Below are positions 45,384 through 55,279 of a stretch of DNA of 64,000 nucleotides, in pieces. The notes under the pieces are model-generated. The model saw only the letters and a list, made by a program, of their open reading frames with translations, had not been told where the DNA came from and made no database searches. Numbering within the stretch: position 1 is the first letter of the stretch; each line of letters starts with the position of its first letter. A program made the translations under genes and the position numbers. Origin of the DNA: Planctomycetota bacterium (GTDB lineage: Bacteria; Planctomycetota; J058; JAJDCP01); contig JAJDCP010000122.1 in assembly GCA_029260765.1 (NCBI GenBank), forward strand, positions 21,098 through 85,097. The letters run 5' to 3'.

Positions 45384-45989
45384 ATGAAAGTCGAGGAACA
45401 GCGGTCCTGGACTGCGGTCGCTCTGGCGGCACGCGCCGCCCAGCGGGTGCAAGAGCTCTTCGGAGTGCTCGACACCCACGTCGACGCCTGCCATCAAAAC
45501 GCCGTCGATCAAGCGGTCGCGCTGGCGCGGCGTGGGGCCATGGAAGGGCAGCTGGACAAGACCGCCGCGCTCAAGTCGTATACCGAAGCGCTGATCGCCA
45601 GCGCCGCGGCCCGGGCGAGCTTCGGCAGCGTCGGCCTGCTGGTCTCGCGAGGGACCGCTCGGGTGGCGTTGACGGCAGCTTTCGCCGTCGAAGCGGCTCT
45701 CGACGCCGCGATCATCGCTGAGCTCGAGGAGGCAGGCCAGGATGTGGGTGACGCGCGGAAGAACCTGGCGGCAACCGCCGTCCATGTCACCCTGAGTGCC
45801 CAGGATGCTGCCCGCGCGTTGATCGGAGAGGAAGGCCGCAAGGCGGTCGCGCGAGCGACCCTGGCAGACTTCAAGTGGTTGCGTGGGCTGCAGACAGACA
45901 ACGCCGAGCTCGAAAAGGCCTTCTTCGTCAGGCCTCTGTGGCCTGACGGCGCGCCCGCGGGCGTGAACGGGAACCGCGCACGCACCTGA
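45384..45989 (+). CDS. helical protein of unknown function
   Basis: A 201-residue soluble, Ala-rich, all-helical protein. GGGAGGAAAG sits before ATG 45384. An Ala-rich helix in the middle (ARVALTAAFAVEAALDAAII) might be amphipathic. It ends only eight bases before the stop codon of the convergent kinase gene. The family is not recognised. Confidence 0.6.
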   Translation: MKVEEQRSWTAVALAARAAQRVQELFGVLDTHVDACHQNAVDQAVALARRGAMEGQLDKTAALKSYTEALIASAAARASFGSVGLLVSRGTARVALTAAFAVEAALDAAIIAELEEAGQDVGDARKNLAATAVHVTLSAQDAARALIGEEGRKAVARATLADFKWLRGLQTDNAELEKAFFVRPLWPDGAPAGVNGNRART

Positions 45990-45997
45990 TCGGACCC

Positions 45998-48900
45998 TCA
46001 GGGAATACCCCGCACCACCCGGAAGCCGACGGTGGTCGAGCCCGCATCTGGGGTCTGGCTTCCGCGCGCCGCGGCGCGGCAGCTGCCCGCGCGACTGGAC
46101 CAGCTGCCTCCCCGGATCACGCGCCTGTCGGCCTCGGCAGGTCCGACGGGGTCTGTCGCCGGGGCCTCGGGATAGCGGGCGTAGCCATCCCAGCACCACT
46201 CCGCCACATTCCCCAGCGTATCGCGCAAGCCGAAGGCGTTGGGCAGTTTCTGGCCGACGAGCTGGGGGCCGGATTGCGTCGATCCCAGGCGCAGCAGCTC
46301 GGTCAGCGAGGCCCCCCCGTAGATCTCGGCCAGATCGATGCTTCCCTGGTAGCTGGCGCGGCTGTTGCCGGCGAACCAGGCGATCTCTGCCAGGGCATCA
46401 CAGAAGAAGTCGGAGGCTCCTTCGAGCGTGCCCGCGAAGATCGCTGTCTGTGCGCCGGCCCGGCAGGCATACTCCCATTCAGCTTCCGTAGGCAGCCGGT
46501 ACCCGCTCAACTGCAGGCCGCGCAGGGACACGCGGGCGCTGATCAGCGTCGCGCCGTCGCGCTCGATCTCCTCGATGGCGTACACCTCTTGCAGGCCCTC
46601 GAGACGTGACAGCCGGTTGCAGAACTCCACCGCGTCGTACCAGGAGATGGTCTCGATCGGGGCGTCTTGGCCCGCGTGGCCAAAGAAAGCGGGCGCGCTC
46701 TGCATCACCGCCTGCCACTGTCGCTGCGTCACCTCGGTGACTCCCACGTAGGTTGGCTGACTGATGCTGACCTGGTGCGCGCTCTCATCGGACTCGCGGA
46801 AGCCCCTGTCATCGCCGCTGGTGTTGCTACCCATCGTGAGCGGGCCGGGGGGAACCAACGCCAGCCGCAGCCCCTGCGGGCTGGTCAAAGCCACGGGCAG
46901 CTCTTGCGCCGCAGCGACCGTGTGCTGGCCTTGCGCGACGGCCCAGTCCGGCTCGCTGCCTCCCCAGCCTGCATGGTAGCCCGCCAGCACAGCCTCGAGC
47001 TCAGCGACCGCCAGGTGGAAGCGCGAACGCCCCCAGGCGGCTTCGGCTCGGGCCATCCCCGCCACGAGCTCGGCGGGCCGGTCGCCTCCGTCGGGCGCGA
47101 AGGTGGCCTGCCAGCGGGCGGCCGCCGTGCGGCAGCGCTCCTTCAGAGCGGGAAAGCGCTCACGTCCCTCGATCAGCGCCGGCCCCAGCGCCAAGCAGCC
47201 CCGCAAGAGCTCGTCGGCGCGGCGCAGCGTCACTCCTGCAGAGTCGTAGTCGCCGGAGTTCAAGAGACTGCGTCCGACCGTATAGGCGTGCATCGCCTGA
47301 TCCATCTCGCTGCGAACGCCCTCCTCGACTTCCAGGAATTGCGCGTTCCAGGCACGGATCGAGACCAGCACCTGCTCGCTGGCCTCGCGCGCACCGGCCA
47401 GCTGCGTTCGTTCGCCCTCGAGATCCTCGGCCAGCGCCGCCAGCAGCTCGCTGCCCCGTTCGAGCTCTCCTTGAGCACACAGCTCGATGCCTTGCCGCAA
47501 CGCGCTCTGATGCGTCCGCAGCACCTCGGCATTCTCCTGCTCCAGAATCGCCTCCCACTCGGCCAGGACATCCCGTACCCGCGCTCTGGCTGCCAGGGCC
47601 CCAGGCAGGTGATCCAGCAGGGCGCGATATCCTCCGATGAGGGCTTCCAGGGCGGTACATGCGGCCGGCAGATCTGCCTCCTCCAGGGCACGTTCCGCAC
47701 GCTGCCAGGTTTCCAGCAGACCGAGCCGGCCAGGCGCCGGCTCAAAATCGCTGTGGGTCTGCTGCTGCCAGGCAGCGATCAGCCCAAGGGCTTGCTCCCG
47801 GCCTGTGCGCGCCGTGCGCAGATCTTCCGCCAGGCTGGTGAATGCTGCAGCCACGGCCGCGAATCCGGAGCGCGCCTCGGCCAGCCGCCCGTCCGCCAGG
47901 GACTGCTCGGCAGCCAGGCGCTGCTCGCCGCTGGCCAACACCGCGCCTCCGCTGCCGACGTCGTCAGGAATCAGCTCCATCCAGGCCTGTTGCGCCTGGT
48001 CCGCCTCTGCCTGTGCGCGCTGGAGCCCCTGCCAGGTCTCGTGCAGACTCTGCCACATGGCGGGCACATTTACGAGCGCCTCGGCGGCCTTGCCGAACTG
48101 CCCCGCAGCGAACAAGTCTTCGCCCCATTCGACGCCCTGCCGTGCCGCGCGAACTGCGGGCGGCTGCGTGCGCAGAGCGGGAGGCACGGCCGTCTCCCAG
48201 GCCTGCTGCGCGTTCTGTGCGGCGCGCAAAGCCGTATGGGCGGCCTCGACCTCGAGCAACGCGGCATAGCCCTCGTGAACTGCCATGTAGGCCTGAAGCG
48301 CCTGCTCGGGATGCCCGGCCTGCAGCAGGCTGTCGGCCTGCACGCTCTGCACCTGCAAGCGCTCAAGCAAGGGCCCCTGCAGGCCGCCTTCCTCCCAGAG
48401 CCCTGAGAGCTCAAGCATCGCATCCCGTTGGCTGCGGACCGCCTCCAACTCTACCTGCAGCCCCGCCTGCTCGGCTGAGTCTGCGGCGATGGAATGGGCG
48501 AGCTCGAGGTTCGAGAGCAGACGGGAGATCTCGAGCCCACGCTCTGCAAAGCTCTGCGGCAGGGCAGCGACCTCGTCGGCCAGAGCCCCCGTTCGGTCGC
48601 GGGCTTCGGTGACTGCCGCCAACAAAGCCTCGTCAGGACGGTCCCAGGGTGCCCAGACGAAAGCCGCCCCACCCAACAACCCGACCAACACGACCAGCAC
48701 CAGCAGCAGACGCGACTTACGGGGGGGGTTCTCTGCCTGAGCTTTCTCTCTCTCCTCATCCTCAGGGTTCTTTGTGACGACGGTCACCTCGCCGGGCGGC
48801 GGCGGCGTCAACACCTCTGGGGTCAGCAGGCGTCCGGGAGGACGGGGCGGAGGAATCGTGGGAATGGCGGGCGCGGAGCCCGAGGCATTGCCGGGCTCTG

Positions 48901-51052
48901 TCAAAGCCACCAACACATGAGCCAGCTCGTTGCCGTCCTGGAAACGCTCCCGCGGGTTCTTGGCGAGCAGCTGCATGATCACTCTGCGGAAGGCCGACGA
49001 GATCTCGGGCCGCTGCTGGGCAGGATCGGGAATCGGGGCCTCGCAGTGCTGATGCATATGGTCGAGAGCTTCGGGACCGGGGTAGGGCATCTGTCCTGTC
49101 ACCAACTCGAACAGGCAACAGCCCAGGGCATACAGGTCGGACCTGTGGTCGACCTCCCCGCGCTGAAACTGCTCGGGCGACATGTAGGCCGGAGTGCCAA
49201 TCACTGCGCCAGAGCTGCTCTCATCTTCCGAAGGCCCGATAGCCTTGACCAGCCCGAAGTCAGCGATCCTCACATCGCCATCCTCGCCGAGCAGAAGATT
49301 GTCGGGTTTGATGTCCCGATGCACGATGCCCTTCGCTGACGCAGCTTGGAGCCCCAAGGCTGCCTGGCGGGCGATCTTGGCGGCGCGGGCCAGATCGAGG
49401 CGCCCGGTACGCTGCAACAGGTCGCGCACCGACCCGCCCGCCTGAAAGGACATCGTCAGGCACAAGCAGCCGAAAGCTTCGAACATCTGGTAGATCGGGA
49501 CCACATACGGGCTGTCGACCTGCGCAAGGGCATTGGCCTCACGCTCAAAGCGCTCTGCCAGCTCCGGATACTGGCTCAGCTCCGGGGACAGCATCTTGAG
49601 GGCGACGCCTCGCCTCGGCTTGAGCTGGGTCGCGTAGTAGACCGTACCCATCCCCCCGCTTCCCAGCTTGCGCTCGATCCGGTAGCCGGACACGATGCGG
49701 CCGCTGAGCTCGTTGTGCGGGTCCTCAGGAGGCAAACGGGTGACCTCGGTGTCGTCGGGGAGCTTGGCGAAGGGCACAGGATGCACGCGCGCCTCGCGGA
49801 AGCCCTGCAGCCCCTCGTCGCCGGCTTGCAGGCGCGTTGATGGGGGAACCACGGGCAGCTTTTCGGACGACGGAGGGCCGCTTCGGTTTGGCACGCGTAC
49901 CGCACCCGAGCCCGTGGGAACGGGCGTGTCGACGGCATCGGGAATGAAAGTTGTGACCACGTCGGGCCGCGCGGTCCTTTTCTGGCTGCGCGACACGGGC
50001 GAGGGACGTACTTGCACCGCAGGCAACGGAGGGGCGCTGGGATGCGCTCCTGAGCTCTGCCCTGGCGGCGGCCTCTGGATCGGATGCGCTCCTGAGCTCT
50101 GCCCTGGCGGCGGCCTCTGGATCGGATGCGCCCCTGAGCTCTGCCCGGGCGGCGGCCTCTGGATCGGATGCGCCCCTGAGCCCGCGATCCGGGCACTGGC
50201 GTGGGCCCCGGACCCCATGCCCACGGCCGGAGGCCTGCGGACAGGCGGCACTCCCGAACCCGGACCTGCCGCTGGCGCACGGTACGCGGGCGGCCTTCCC
50301 TTGGCCAGGCCTGCGCCAGGGGGACGCACGCCAGGCTGGGGCCGCGGGCCGCGGGCCGCCGTTGGATGCGCTCCGGAGCCTGCTTGGACCGGTGGCCTCG
50401 ACCCCGCGGGCGCATGGGCAGGATGGCCTCCAGAGCTGCGCACGCCAGGCGGCCCGCGGTGCACGGGGTGCGCCCCGGAAGCCGGCAACCCAGCACTCGG
50501 CCGCGCGGGCCCCCGCCCTGGAGGAGGCCCGCGATAGCCAGGTGGTGGCCGCGAACCAGCCGGAGGCTTCCAACCGGGCGGAGGCCTCGAACCGGGCGCA
50601 GGGGGCTTACCGGGAGGTCGTCGGGCTGGCGGCGGACCCGCCATCGGGGGCGCCCGACGCGGAGGACCGCCCTTCCCGAGCGGAGCGCCCGGCAACCTCG
50701 AGGTGGGCATGCGCGGCTGGCCGGGCACCGCAGCTCCCGGCATGCCCGGTGGCCACGCTCCGGGAGGCCGCGCTCCAGAAGGCCGCGCTCCGGGTGGCCG
50801 CGCTCCGGGTGGCGGCGCTCCGGGTGGCCGCGCTCCGGGAGGCCGTTTCGCCGTGCTCGGCCGGGGACCTGGCGAGGGCGGACGATGCTGGGGCGACTGC
50901 CGCGTCGTGCCCGCACGCGAGCCCGGAAAGACCTGTGCAGAGGGGGGACCCCCCGGCTGCTGCGGAGCTCCGGGTTTCCGCAACAAGCGACCACACGTGC
51001 GGCACTGGGCAGCCGTGGCGTCAAGAGGACTGTTGCACGCCGGGCACTGCAT
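45998..51052 (-). CDS. Ser/Thr kinase with zinc-ribbon head, Pro-rich linker and FGE-like tail
   Basis: The 1684-residue protein starts at ATG 51052 (GAGG six bases before). Order: zinc ribbon MQCPACNS...CRTCGRL; about 400 residues of Pro/Gly/Arg low complexity with tandem SGAHPIQRPPPGQS; one kinase domain (about 445-715: GSGGMGTVY, HRDIKPDN, DFG, MSPEQ); Pro-rich spacer; membrane helix (LLLVLVVLVGLLGGAAFVW); about 550 residues of coiled coil/TPR-like helices; FGE/SUMF1-like domain (about 1410-1684: YRLPTEAEWEYACRAG, GNVAEWCWDG, RVIRGGSWSS, GFRVVRGIP). The kinase keeps its catalytic residues. The layout suggests a transmembrane receptor-type kinase. Confidence 0.92.
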   Translation of the reverse strand: MQCPACNSPLDATAAQCRTCGRLLRKPGAPQQPGGPPSAQVFPGSRAGTTRQSPQHRPPSPGPRPSTAKRPPGARPPGAPPPGARPPGARPSGARPPGAWPPGMPGAAVPGQPRMPTSRLPGAPLGKGGPPRRAPPMAGPPPARRPPGKPPAPGSRPPPGWKPPAGSRPPPGYRGPPPGRGPARPSAGLPASGAHPVHRGPPGVRSSGGHPAHAPAGSRPPVQAGSGAHPTAARGPRPQPGVRPPGAGLAKGRPPAYRAPAAGPGSGVPPVRRPPAVGMGSGAHASARIAGSGAHPIQRPPPGQSSGAHPIQRPPPGQSSGAHPIQRPPPGQSSGAHPSAPPLPAVQVRPSPVSRSQKRTARPDVVTTFIPDAVDTPVPTGSGAVRVPNRSGPPSSEKLPVVPPSTRLQAGDEGLQGFREARVHPVPFAKLPDDTEVTRLPPEDPHNELSGRIVSGYRIERKLGSGGMGTVYYATQLKPRRGVALKMLSPELSQYPELAERFEREANALAQVDSPYVVPIYQMFEAFGCLCLTMSFQAGGSVRDLLQRTGRLDLARAAKIARQAALGLQAASAKGIVHRDIKPDNLLLGEDGDVRIADFGLVKAIGPSEDESSSGAVIGTPAYMSPEQFQRGEVDHRSDLYALGCCLFELVTGQMPYPGPEALDHMHQHCEAPIPDPAQQRPEISSAFRRVIMQLLAKNPRERFQDGNELAHVLVALTEPGNASGSAPAIPTIPPPRPPGRLLTPEVLTPPPPGEVTVVTKNPEDEEREKAQAENPPRKSRLLLVLVVLVGLLGGAAFVWAPWDRPDEALLAAVTEARDRTGALADEVAALPQSFAERGLEISRLLSNLELAHSIAADSAEQAGLQVELEAVRSQRDAMLELSGLWEEGGLQGPLLERLQVQSVQADSLLQAGHPEQALQAYMAVHEGYAALLEVEAAHTALRAAQNAQQAWETAVPPALRTQPPAVRAARQGVEWGEDLFAAGQFGKAAEALVNVPAMWQSLHETWQGLQRAQAEADQAQQAWMELIPDDVGSGGAVLASGEQRLAAEQSLADGRLAEARSGFAAVAAAFTSLAEDLRTARTGREQALGLIAAWQQQTHSDFEPAPGRLGLLETWQRAERALEEADLPAACTALEALIGGYRALLDHLPGALAARARVRDVLAEWEAILEQENAEVLRTHQSALRQGIELCAQGELERGSELLAALAEDLEGERTQLAGAREASEQVLVSIRAWNAQFLEVEEGVRSEMDQAMHAYTVGRSLLNSGDYDSAGVTLRRADELLRGCLALGPALIEGRERFPALKERCRTAAARWQATFAPDGGDRPAELVAGMARAEAAWGRSRFHLAVAELEAVLAGYHAGWGGSEPDWAVAQGQHTVAAAQELPVALTSPQGLRLALVPPGPLTMGSNTSGDDRGFRESDESAHQVSISQPTYVGVTEVTQRQWQAVMQSAPAFFGHAGQDAPIETISWYDAVEFCNRLSRLEGLQEVYAIEEIERDGATLISARVSLRGLQLSGYRLPTEAEWEYACRAGAQTAIFAGTLEGASDFFCDALAEIAWFAGNSRASYQGSIDLAEIYGGASLTELLRLGSTQSGPQLVGQKLPNAFGLRDTLGNVAEWCWDGYARYPEAPATDPVGPAEADRRVIRGGSWSSRAGSCRAAARGSQTPDAGSTTVGFRVVRGIP
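50040..50182 (-). repeat. 42-base coding tandem repeats in the kinase linker
   Basis: Three full copies and a partial fourth of a 42-base unit encode SGAHPIQRPPPGQS. The copies are nearly identical at the DNA level, so this array is young; the rest of the linker is older degenerate PPG/GAR repeat. Length change would not break the frame. Confidence 0.88.
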
Positions 51053-51264
51053 CCGCCGCCTCACAGAGTCAATCCGTCCATCATAGGCGCAGGCTCCAGC
51101 CTGTCAAAGCGTCTAACTGGACGAGTCCGCCCAGCAGCCGAAACGTGGCTTGCGCCGCACCACGCGCCGTCCGCAGCGGCATCGAATTCCGTCTGGTCTC
51201 CGCACCCTCGAGCGCCGGCTGATCGCAGGCGTTACAATAGGCACGCTACTATCAAGGGGTTGGC

Positions 51265-53001
51265 ATGCCGCAGTCTGAGGTATCCTCCCCCTCCACCGAC
51301 ATCCTCGGAAACCGCACGCGTTTCGTGCTGTTCGGTCTCGCCGCCGTCGAGCTTGCCTCGTTGGCGTTCGCTGTGCAGCGCTTTGTGGTCTCCTGGCAGA
51401 CAGGCGCGCCCACCCCCTGGTGGATCAATCTCGGCGTCGCTGTGGGCTGCGCGTTGGTCTATCTATGGTTCCGTGTCGATCCTGAGCGCCGCTCTCCCGG
51501 AGCCGTCCATGCCACGGCGGCACTGGGCGTTGTGAGCCTGCTCGTCCCCATCGCCTACGGCATGACCTCGTCCATCTGGTGGGTTTCGCTGATCGGTTTT
51601 GCCGTCATGCTGATGGCGCGGCCCTGGGAGGGGCGCGCATGGGCAGTTTGCGTGGTCTTGATCGTCCTGCTGGGCTCCGTTTTCGAGACCTACCTACAGA
51701 TCGATGACGCACCCGGCGAGACGACCATCGAGCGGGTCTTCGCCCGGGTTGGTTTCGTGCTGATCCTGCTCGGGGTTGCCGGCGGCTTCCGGCATGTGGT
51801 CGAGCAACGCAACCTCGAGCTGGTACGCAGCGCCGAGGCCCTGAAGCAGGCGAACGCGACCAAGTCCCGCTTCCTGGGCCACGTCTCCCACGAGCTACGC
51901 ACGCCCTTGCACGGCGTGATCGCGATGACCGACCTGGCCTTGCAGCAAGACCTGGACGAGTCTACCCGGACACAGATTCGGACCGCCCACGCATCGGCCA
52001 AGGTGCTGCTGCGGTTGCTCGAGGACCTGCTCGATGTGACCCGGGCCGAGCACGACGCGCTGGTGCTCGAGCCGCGGCCTTTCTCCTTACACACCCACCT
52101 GAGCGAAGTCCTGCAGCCGCTGACGGCGCTGGCGAAGGGCAAAGGGCTCGAGCTCAGCGCACAAGCGGATCCAGGCGTGATCGAAAGCCGCGTGGGAGAT
52201 CCAGTGCGGGTCGGGCAGATCTTGCTCAACCTGGTCTCGAACGCGATCAAGTTCACCCAACATGGCCAGGTCGCGGTCGAGCTGCGCGGCGACGACAACG
52301 ATCCAGAGCTGATCGAGCTAAGGGTCTCCGACACGGGCCGCGGAGTTCCCGTCGCTATGAGTGAGCGCATCTTCGAGCCCTTCACCCAGGTGGAATCGAG
52401 CGATGCAGTCGTGCTCGGAGGGGCGGGCATCGGGCTGGCCGTTGTGCGTGAGCTCGCCAAGCGCATGGGGGGCAGCGTCTCCATCGCCAACGGCGAAAGC
52501 GGGCAGGGGTCACGGTTCTCTGTCCGCCTGCGCCTTCCTGTATCCGAAGGCGCTGCTGCCGCAGGACCCGAGGACCTGCTGAGCTTCCGGGTGGAGCAAC
52601 CCTCGGCGCCCCCCGCGAATGGTGCCACGCTGCGCGTCCTGATCGTCGAAGACAATCCGGTCAACAGCACCGTGATGGAGACCATTCTCGACCGTCTCGG
52701 CCACGACCACAGCCTGGCCATCGATGGAGAGGATGCCTGGCAGCTGTTGCAGTCCGAGAGCTTTGATGTCGTGCTCAGCGACGTCCAGATGCCGCGCTGC
52801 GACGGGTATGAGCTGGTGCGGCGCATCCGGGCGCGGGAAGCTCCTGGCCAGGCGCGCCTGGCGGTGGTCGCCGTCACGGCGTCGGCCCACGCTGAAGAGC
52901 GCGAGAAGTTGTTGGCTGCCGGCATGAGCGACTTCCTCTCCAAGCCGTTCACCACCGCGATGCTGCGTGAGCTGTTGCAGCGGCTGCGCGCGGGTGCTTA
53001 G
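51265..53001 (+). CDS. hybrid sensor histidine kinase with receiver domain
   Basis: The 578-residue membrane protein has five or six helices in the first 175 residues (no separate sensor domain), a HisKA domain with GHVSHELRTPLHGVIAM (His209), an ATPase domain with N box LNLVSNAIKF, G1 VSDTGRG and G2 GAGIGLAVV, and a receiver domain with Asp506 (VVLSDVQMPRCDG) and a late Lys in SKPF. AAGGGG precedes the ATG. Phosphate probably passes from His209 to Asp506 and on to a separate partner not seen here. The gene is divergent from the kinase at 51052, with 212 bases between. Confidence 0.95.
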   Translation: MPQSEVSSPSTDILGNRTRFVLFGLAAVELASLAFAVQRFVVSWQTGAPTPWWINLGVAVGCALVYLWFRVDPERRSPGAVHATAALGVVSLLVPIAYGMTSSIWWVSLIGFAVMLMARPWEGRAWAVCVVLIVLLGSVFETYLQIDDAPGETTIERVFARVGFVLILLGVAGGFRHVVEQRNLELVRSAEALKQANATKSRFLGHVSHELRTPLHGVIAMTDLALQQDLDESTRTQIRTAHASAKVLLRLLEDLLDVTRAEHDALVLEPRPFSLHTHLSEVLQPLTALAKGKGLELSAQADPGVIESRVGDPVRVGQILLNLVSNAIKFTQHGQVAVELRGDDNDPELIELRVSDTGRGVPVAMSERIFEPFTQVESSDAVVLGGAGIGLAVVRELAKRMGGSVSIANGESGQGSRFSVRLRLPVSEGAAAAGPEDLLSFRVEQPSAPPANGATLRVLIVEDNPVNSTVMETILDRLGHDHSLAIDGEDAWQLLQSESFDVVLSDVQMPRCDGYELVRRIRAREAPGQARLAVVAVTASAHAEEREKLLAAGMSDFLSKPFTTAMLRELLQRLRAGA

Positions 53002-53228
53002 GGCCGCGCCTCTCCCGATCAGACAGGCAATCTCGATACAACAGGCGGCGCTCAGTACGCGTGGGGAGCCCCGCGTCCCTGTGGCAGCGCAGCGCAAGCC
53101 GAGGCTCACGTTTGGCTGATTCGTGGCACGGCCCGTGCAAACCACTCCGCAGACCGTGACCTGCTGCAGGAAGCGAAGTTTCCACTCCACGGACCGGGAC
53201 GGGTCGGTGCACAGCCAAGGAGCGCATC

Positions 53229-53294
53229 ATGAAAGTCCAAACCAAAGTCCAAGCCGGCGGCCTGTTCCGCTTCCTCAAGAACGCGGGTCACTGA
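53229..53294 (+). CDS. 21-residue peptide gene
   Basis: ATG 53229 has AGGAG seven bases upstream and reads MKVQTKVQAGGLFRF followed by LKNAGH and TGA. A strong terminator hairpin follows 55 bases later, so it looks like a self-contained transcription unit of about 150 bases. The KVxTKVxAGG opening resembles the MKVKTxVKAGG pattern I recall in short, mostly undescribed bacterial peptides with possible post-translational modification; that is memory, not a search. No modification enzyme or transporter sits next to it. Could be a signal peptide-less secreted peptide, toxin or regulator. Confidence 0.6.
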   Translation: MKVQTKVQAGGLFRFLKNAGH

Positions 53295-53349
53295 TCGGCC
53301 CTGAATGACGCGGCGCATTCTGTGCCCGAAAGGCCCATTCGACACACAG

Positions 53350-53375
53350 GAAACCCGGCCCGTTGGCCGGGTTTC
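53350..53375 (+). terminator. intrinsic terminator after the 21-residue peptide gene
   Basis: A perfect 11-pair stem GAAACCCGGCC with 4-base loop CGTT and GGCCGGGTTTC, followed by a short T-containing run (TTTCTTGGTT, partly in the stem). The uridine tract is weak, but the stem is strong and the position right after a tiny gene fits termination. Confidence 0.75.
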
Positions 53376-53575
53376 TTGGTTCGCAATTGACGACCGTGAA
53401 GAAAATGAGCCCTCGACAGTCAGGTCGGCAAACGGGAATCGGGGCCAGACGGGGACCGCCTCACAGGGTGGGCAGGTGCGTGCTGGGCAGTTGGCAGGCC
53501 GGGCGGGTGAAGGAACAGCAGGCAGGTACAACGGACCGGCTGCTGAGAGACATTCGTACGCTCGCAGTGGGGCTT

Positions 53576-54016
53576 TCAGCCGGGCAGCTCGAGGACGGTG
53601 ATGTCATAGAAGTCGTTCGGATCGCTGAGCGTGTTGTTCCAGGGGGTCAGGCTGATCTTGTGTGCCCCGGCCGCCAGCCCTGGAAAGACCAGGGCCGCGG
53701 AGGCAAACGCTTTGTGGCTGAGCACTTCGTTGGAATAACTCTTGAGATGGCCCTTCGGCGCGTCGTCGAGCAGCACGTTGCAGCCGATCTGCTGGCCGCT
53801 GGCACAGTAGCCGGTGGCTGAGATGAAGACCATCAAGGTGCCACCCGAAGTGTCGAACTGGGCGCTGTGCACGGGCATAGGACCCGGCTTGGCAGCCAGG
53901 ACCTGCTGGGCCTTGGAGCCTTTGGAGAGCCGCGCGATCTCCTCCATCGCGGCGTTCCACTCTTCGGACTTGATCAGATCGCCGGGATTCCGCTGCTGGG
54001 GCTTGAAGTCCGCCAT
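53576..54016 (-). CDS. hypothetical protein, beta-rich C-terminus
   Basis: A 146-residue protein without signal peptide. It opens NPGDLIKSEEWNAAMEEI, a pattern seen at the start of some phage tail and baseplate proteins, and then has a beta-rich domain with DTSGGTLMVFISATGYC and AGAHKISLTPWNNTL. A structural or binding role is possible; no function is assigned. No other phage genes are near. Confidence 0.6.
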   Translation of the reverse strand: MADFKPQQRNPGDLIKSEEWNAAMEEIARLSKGSKAQQVLAAKPGPMPVHSAQFDTSGGTLMVFISATGYCASGQQIGCNVLLDDAPKGHLKSYSNEVLSHKAFASAALVFPGLAAGAHKISLTPWNNTLSDPNDFYDITVLELPG

Positions 54017-54046
54017 GGCTTGCCTCGAATGGGGTATCTCTTGATA

Positions 54047-55279
54047 TTACCGCCAGATCGATCCCCCGGGAAGGCCCTGCCACCATAGGTCTCCGACATC
54101 TCCGTGTAGTGCGCGGGCACCGCGGCGGCGCAGCACCAACGCGGCGCCCTCGGGAGACTCCTGGTCAAGCGCGCGCGGGGCATCGCTCCAGCGCGGGTCG
54201 GCGCCCTCGGCCATGCCCATGCCCATGCCCATGGCCCCAGCGCTCCACGGGGTTCGGGCAGAACAGGGAGAGCAACACCTTCCCGGCCTCGAGGGCGATC
54301 GGCCTGCCCACCGGCAGGCGCTGCCAACCCTCGCCGAGCAGGCTGGCAGAGGTCCGGAACGCATCCTCGCGACCGACACGCACACAGATGCTGGGCCACG
54401 CTCCAGCGGCGAACTGGCCGCGGGCCCGGACCATCAGCTGGTAGCGCCCTGGCTGCTCCAGCTCAAGCTCGAACGGGAGGGGCGGCCAGACCTCGAGATG
54501 GGCGGTGTATTGCTGACCCGAGGCGCCCGGATCGACCCGCGCCACGAGGACGGGAAGCTCCTCCCCCGCCGCAAGTCTGATGAAGTCCAATGCGGCACAG
54601 GCTCCTAGGCTTCGAACATCGCCACATCGGCGGCTGCGACCGCATCGATCACTACCGACGAGCTCCATCGTTCAGAGCTACCGGACCCGGCCACCGCGCG
54701 TAAGCTGTGCCTGCCCGGCGGCAGGTCTCCGGCGGCCAGCTCAAACATCAGGCGCGTGCCCGGACCCCAGACCGCGAGACTGCAGTCGGCGGGTGTGAAG
54801 ACCTGTTGGCCCAGCAACAGTCGGCAGTCCTGGCCCTGCAGCTCGGGAGGCAACTCGACGCCGACCCGGAGCGCGCCCCAGACCACCGCGCCGGAGACCG
54901 GCATCGTGATCGCGGGCCGCGCACTGGTGCCGCGCACTGCGCGCACGTCCAGGCTGATCGTGGCGTCGGCGATCGTCAGCTGGCACTGCGCCTCGGAGGT
55001 GCCCTCCAGGCGGATGAAGCCGAGCCCGTGACCGGCAAGAACCCGTGGCGGCCGCACGACCACGACCGCATCATTGGTCAACTGCAACGCTAGCGTACGG
55101 TCGACCTCCGCGGGCTCGATAGCGAAGGCCAGGATGCGCGTGCATCCCTTCTGCACACGGGTCGAAGACGACAGGAAGCGGACCTCTGCCCACCCCTGGC
55201 CCAGAAGAAGCGCCAGGAGCAGAGCAGTCAGACATTCTGGGCGTTGCGCGCCGAAGGAGCATTGCGGCGGTTTCAGCAA
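54047..55279 (-). pseudogene. secreted beta-domain protein gene broken by two frameshifts
   Basis: Three consecutive frames make one protein-like product. First 55279-54605 (224 codons, weak signal sequence CLTALLLALLLGQGWA, then Ig-like beta domains to VVIDAVAAADVAMFEA and a TAG). The middle, in another frame (about 54640-54240), reads CAALDFIRLAAGEELPVLVA, GRYQLMVRARGQFAAGAWPS, a CBM-like beta-sandwich. The end returns to the first frame across a GGGCAT repeat (54206-54232) and reads DPRWSDAPRALDQESPEGAA down to the stop at 54047. Two compensating indels, or sequence errors, explain this; a working full-length protein is not encoded as given. Confidence 0.6.

Noticed and set aside
50040..50182. 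CRISPR array
   Set aside because: The repeats are 42-base, contiguous without spacers, and encode a Pro-rich linker in a long kinase frame.
54206..54232. Phase-variable repeat controlling the broken gene
   Set aside because: The GGGCAT unit is six bases long, so changes in copy number do not shift the frame.
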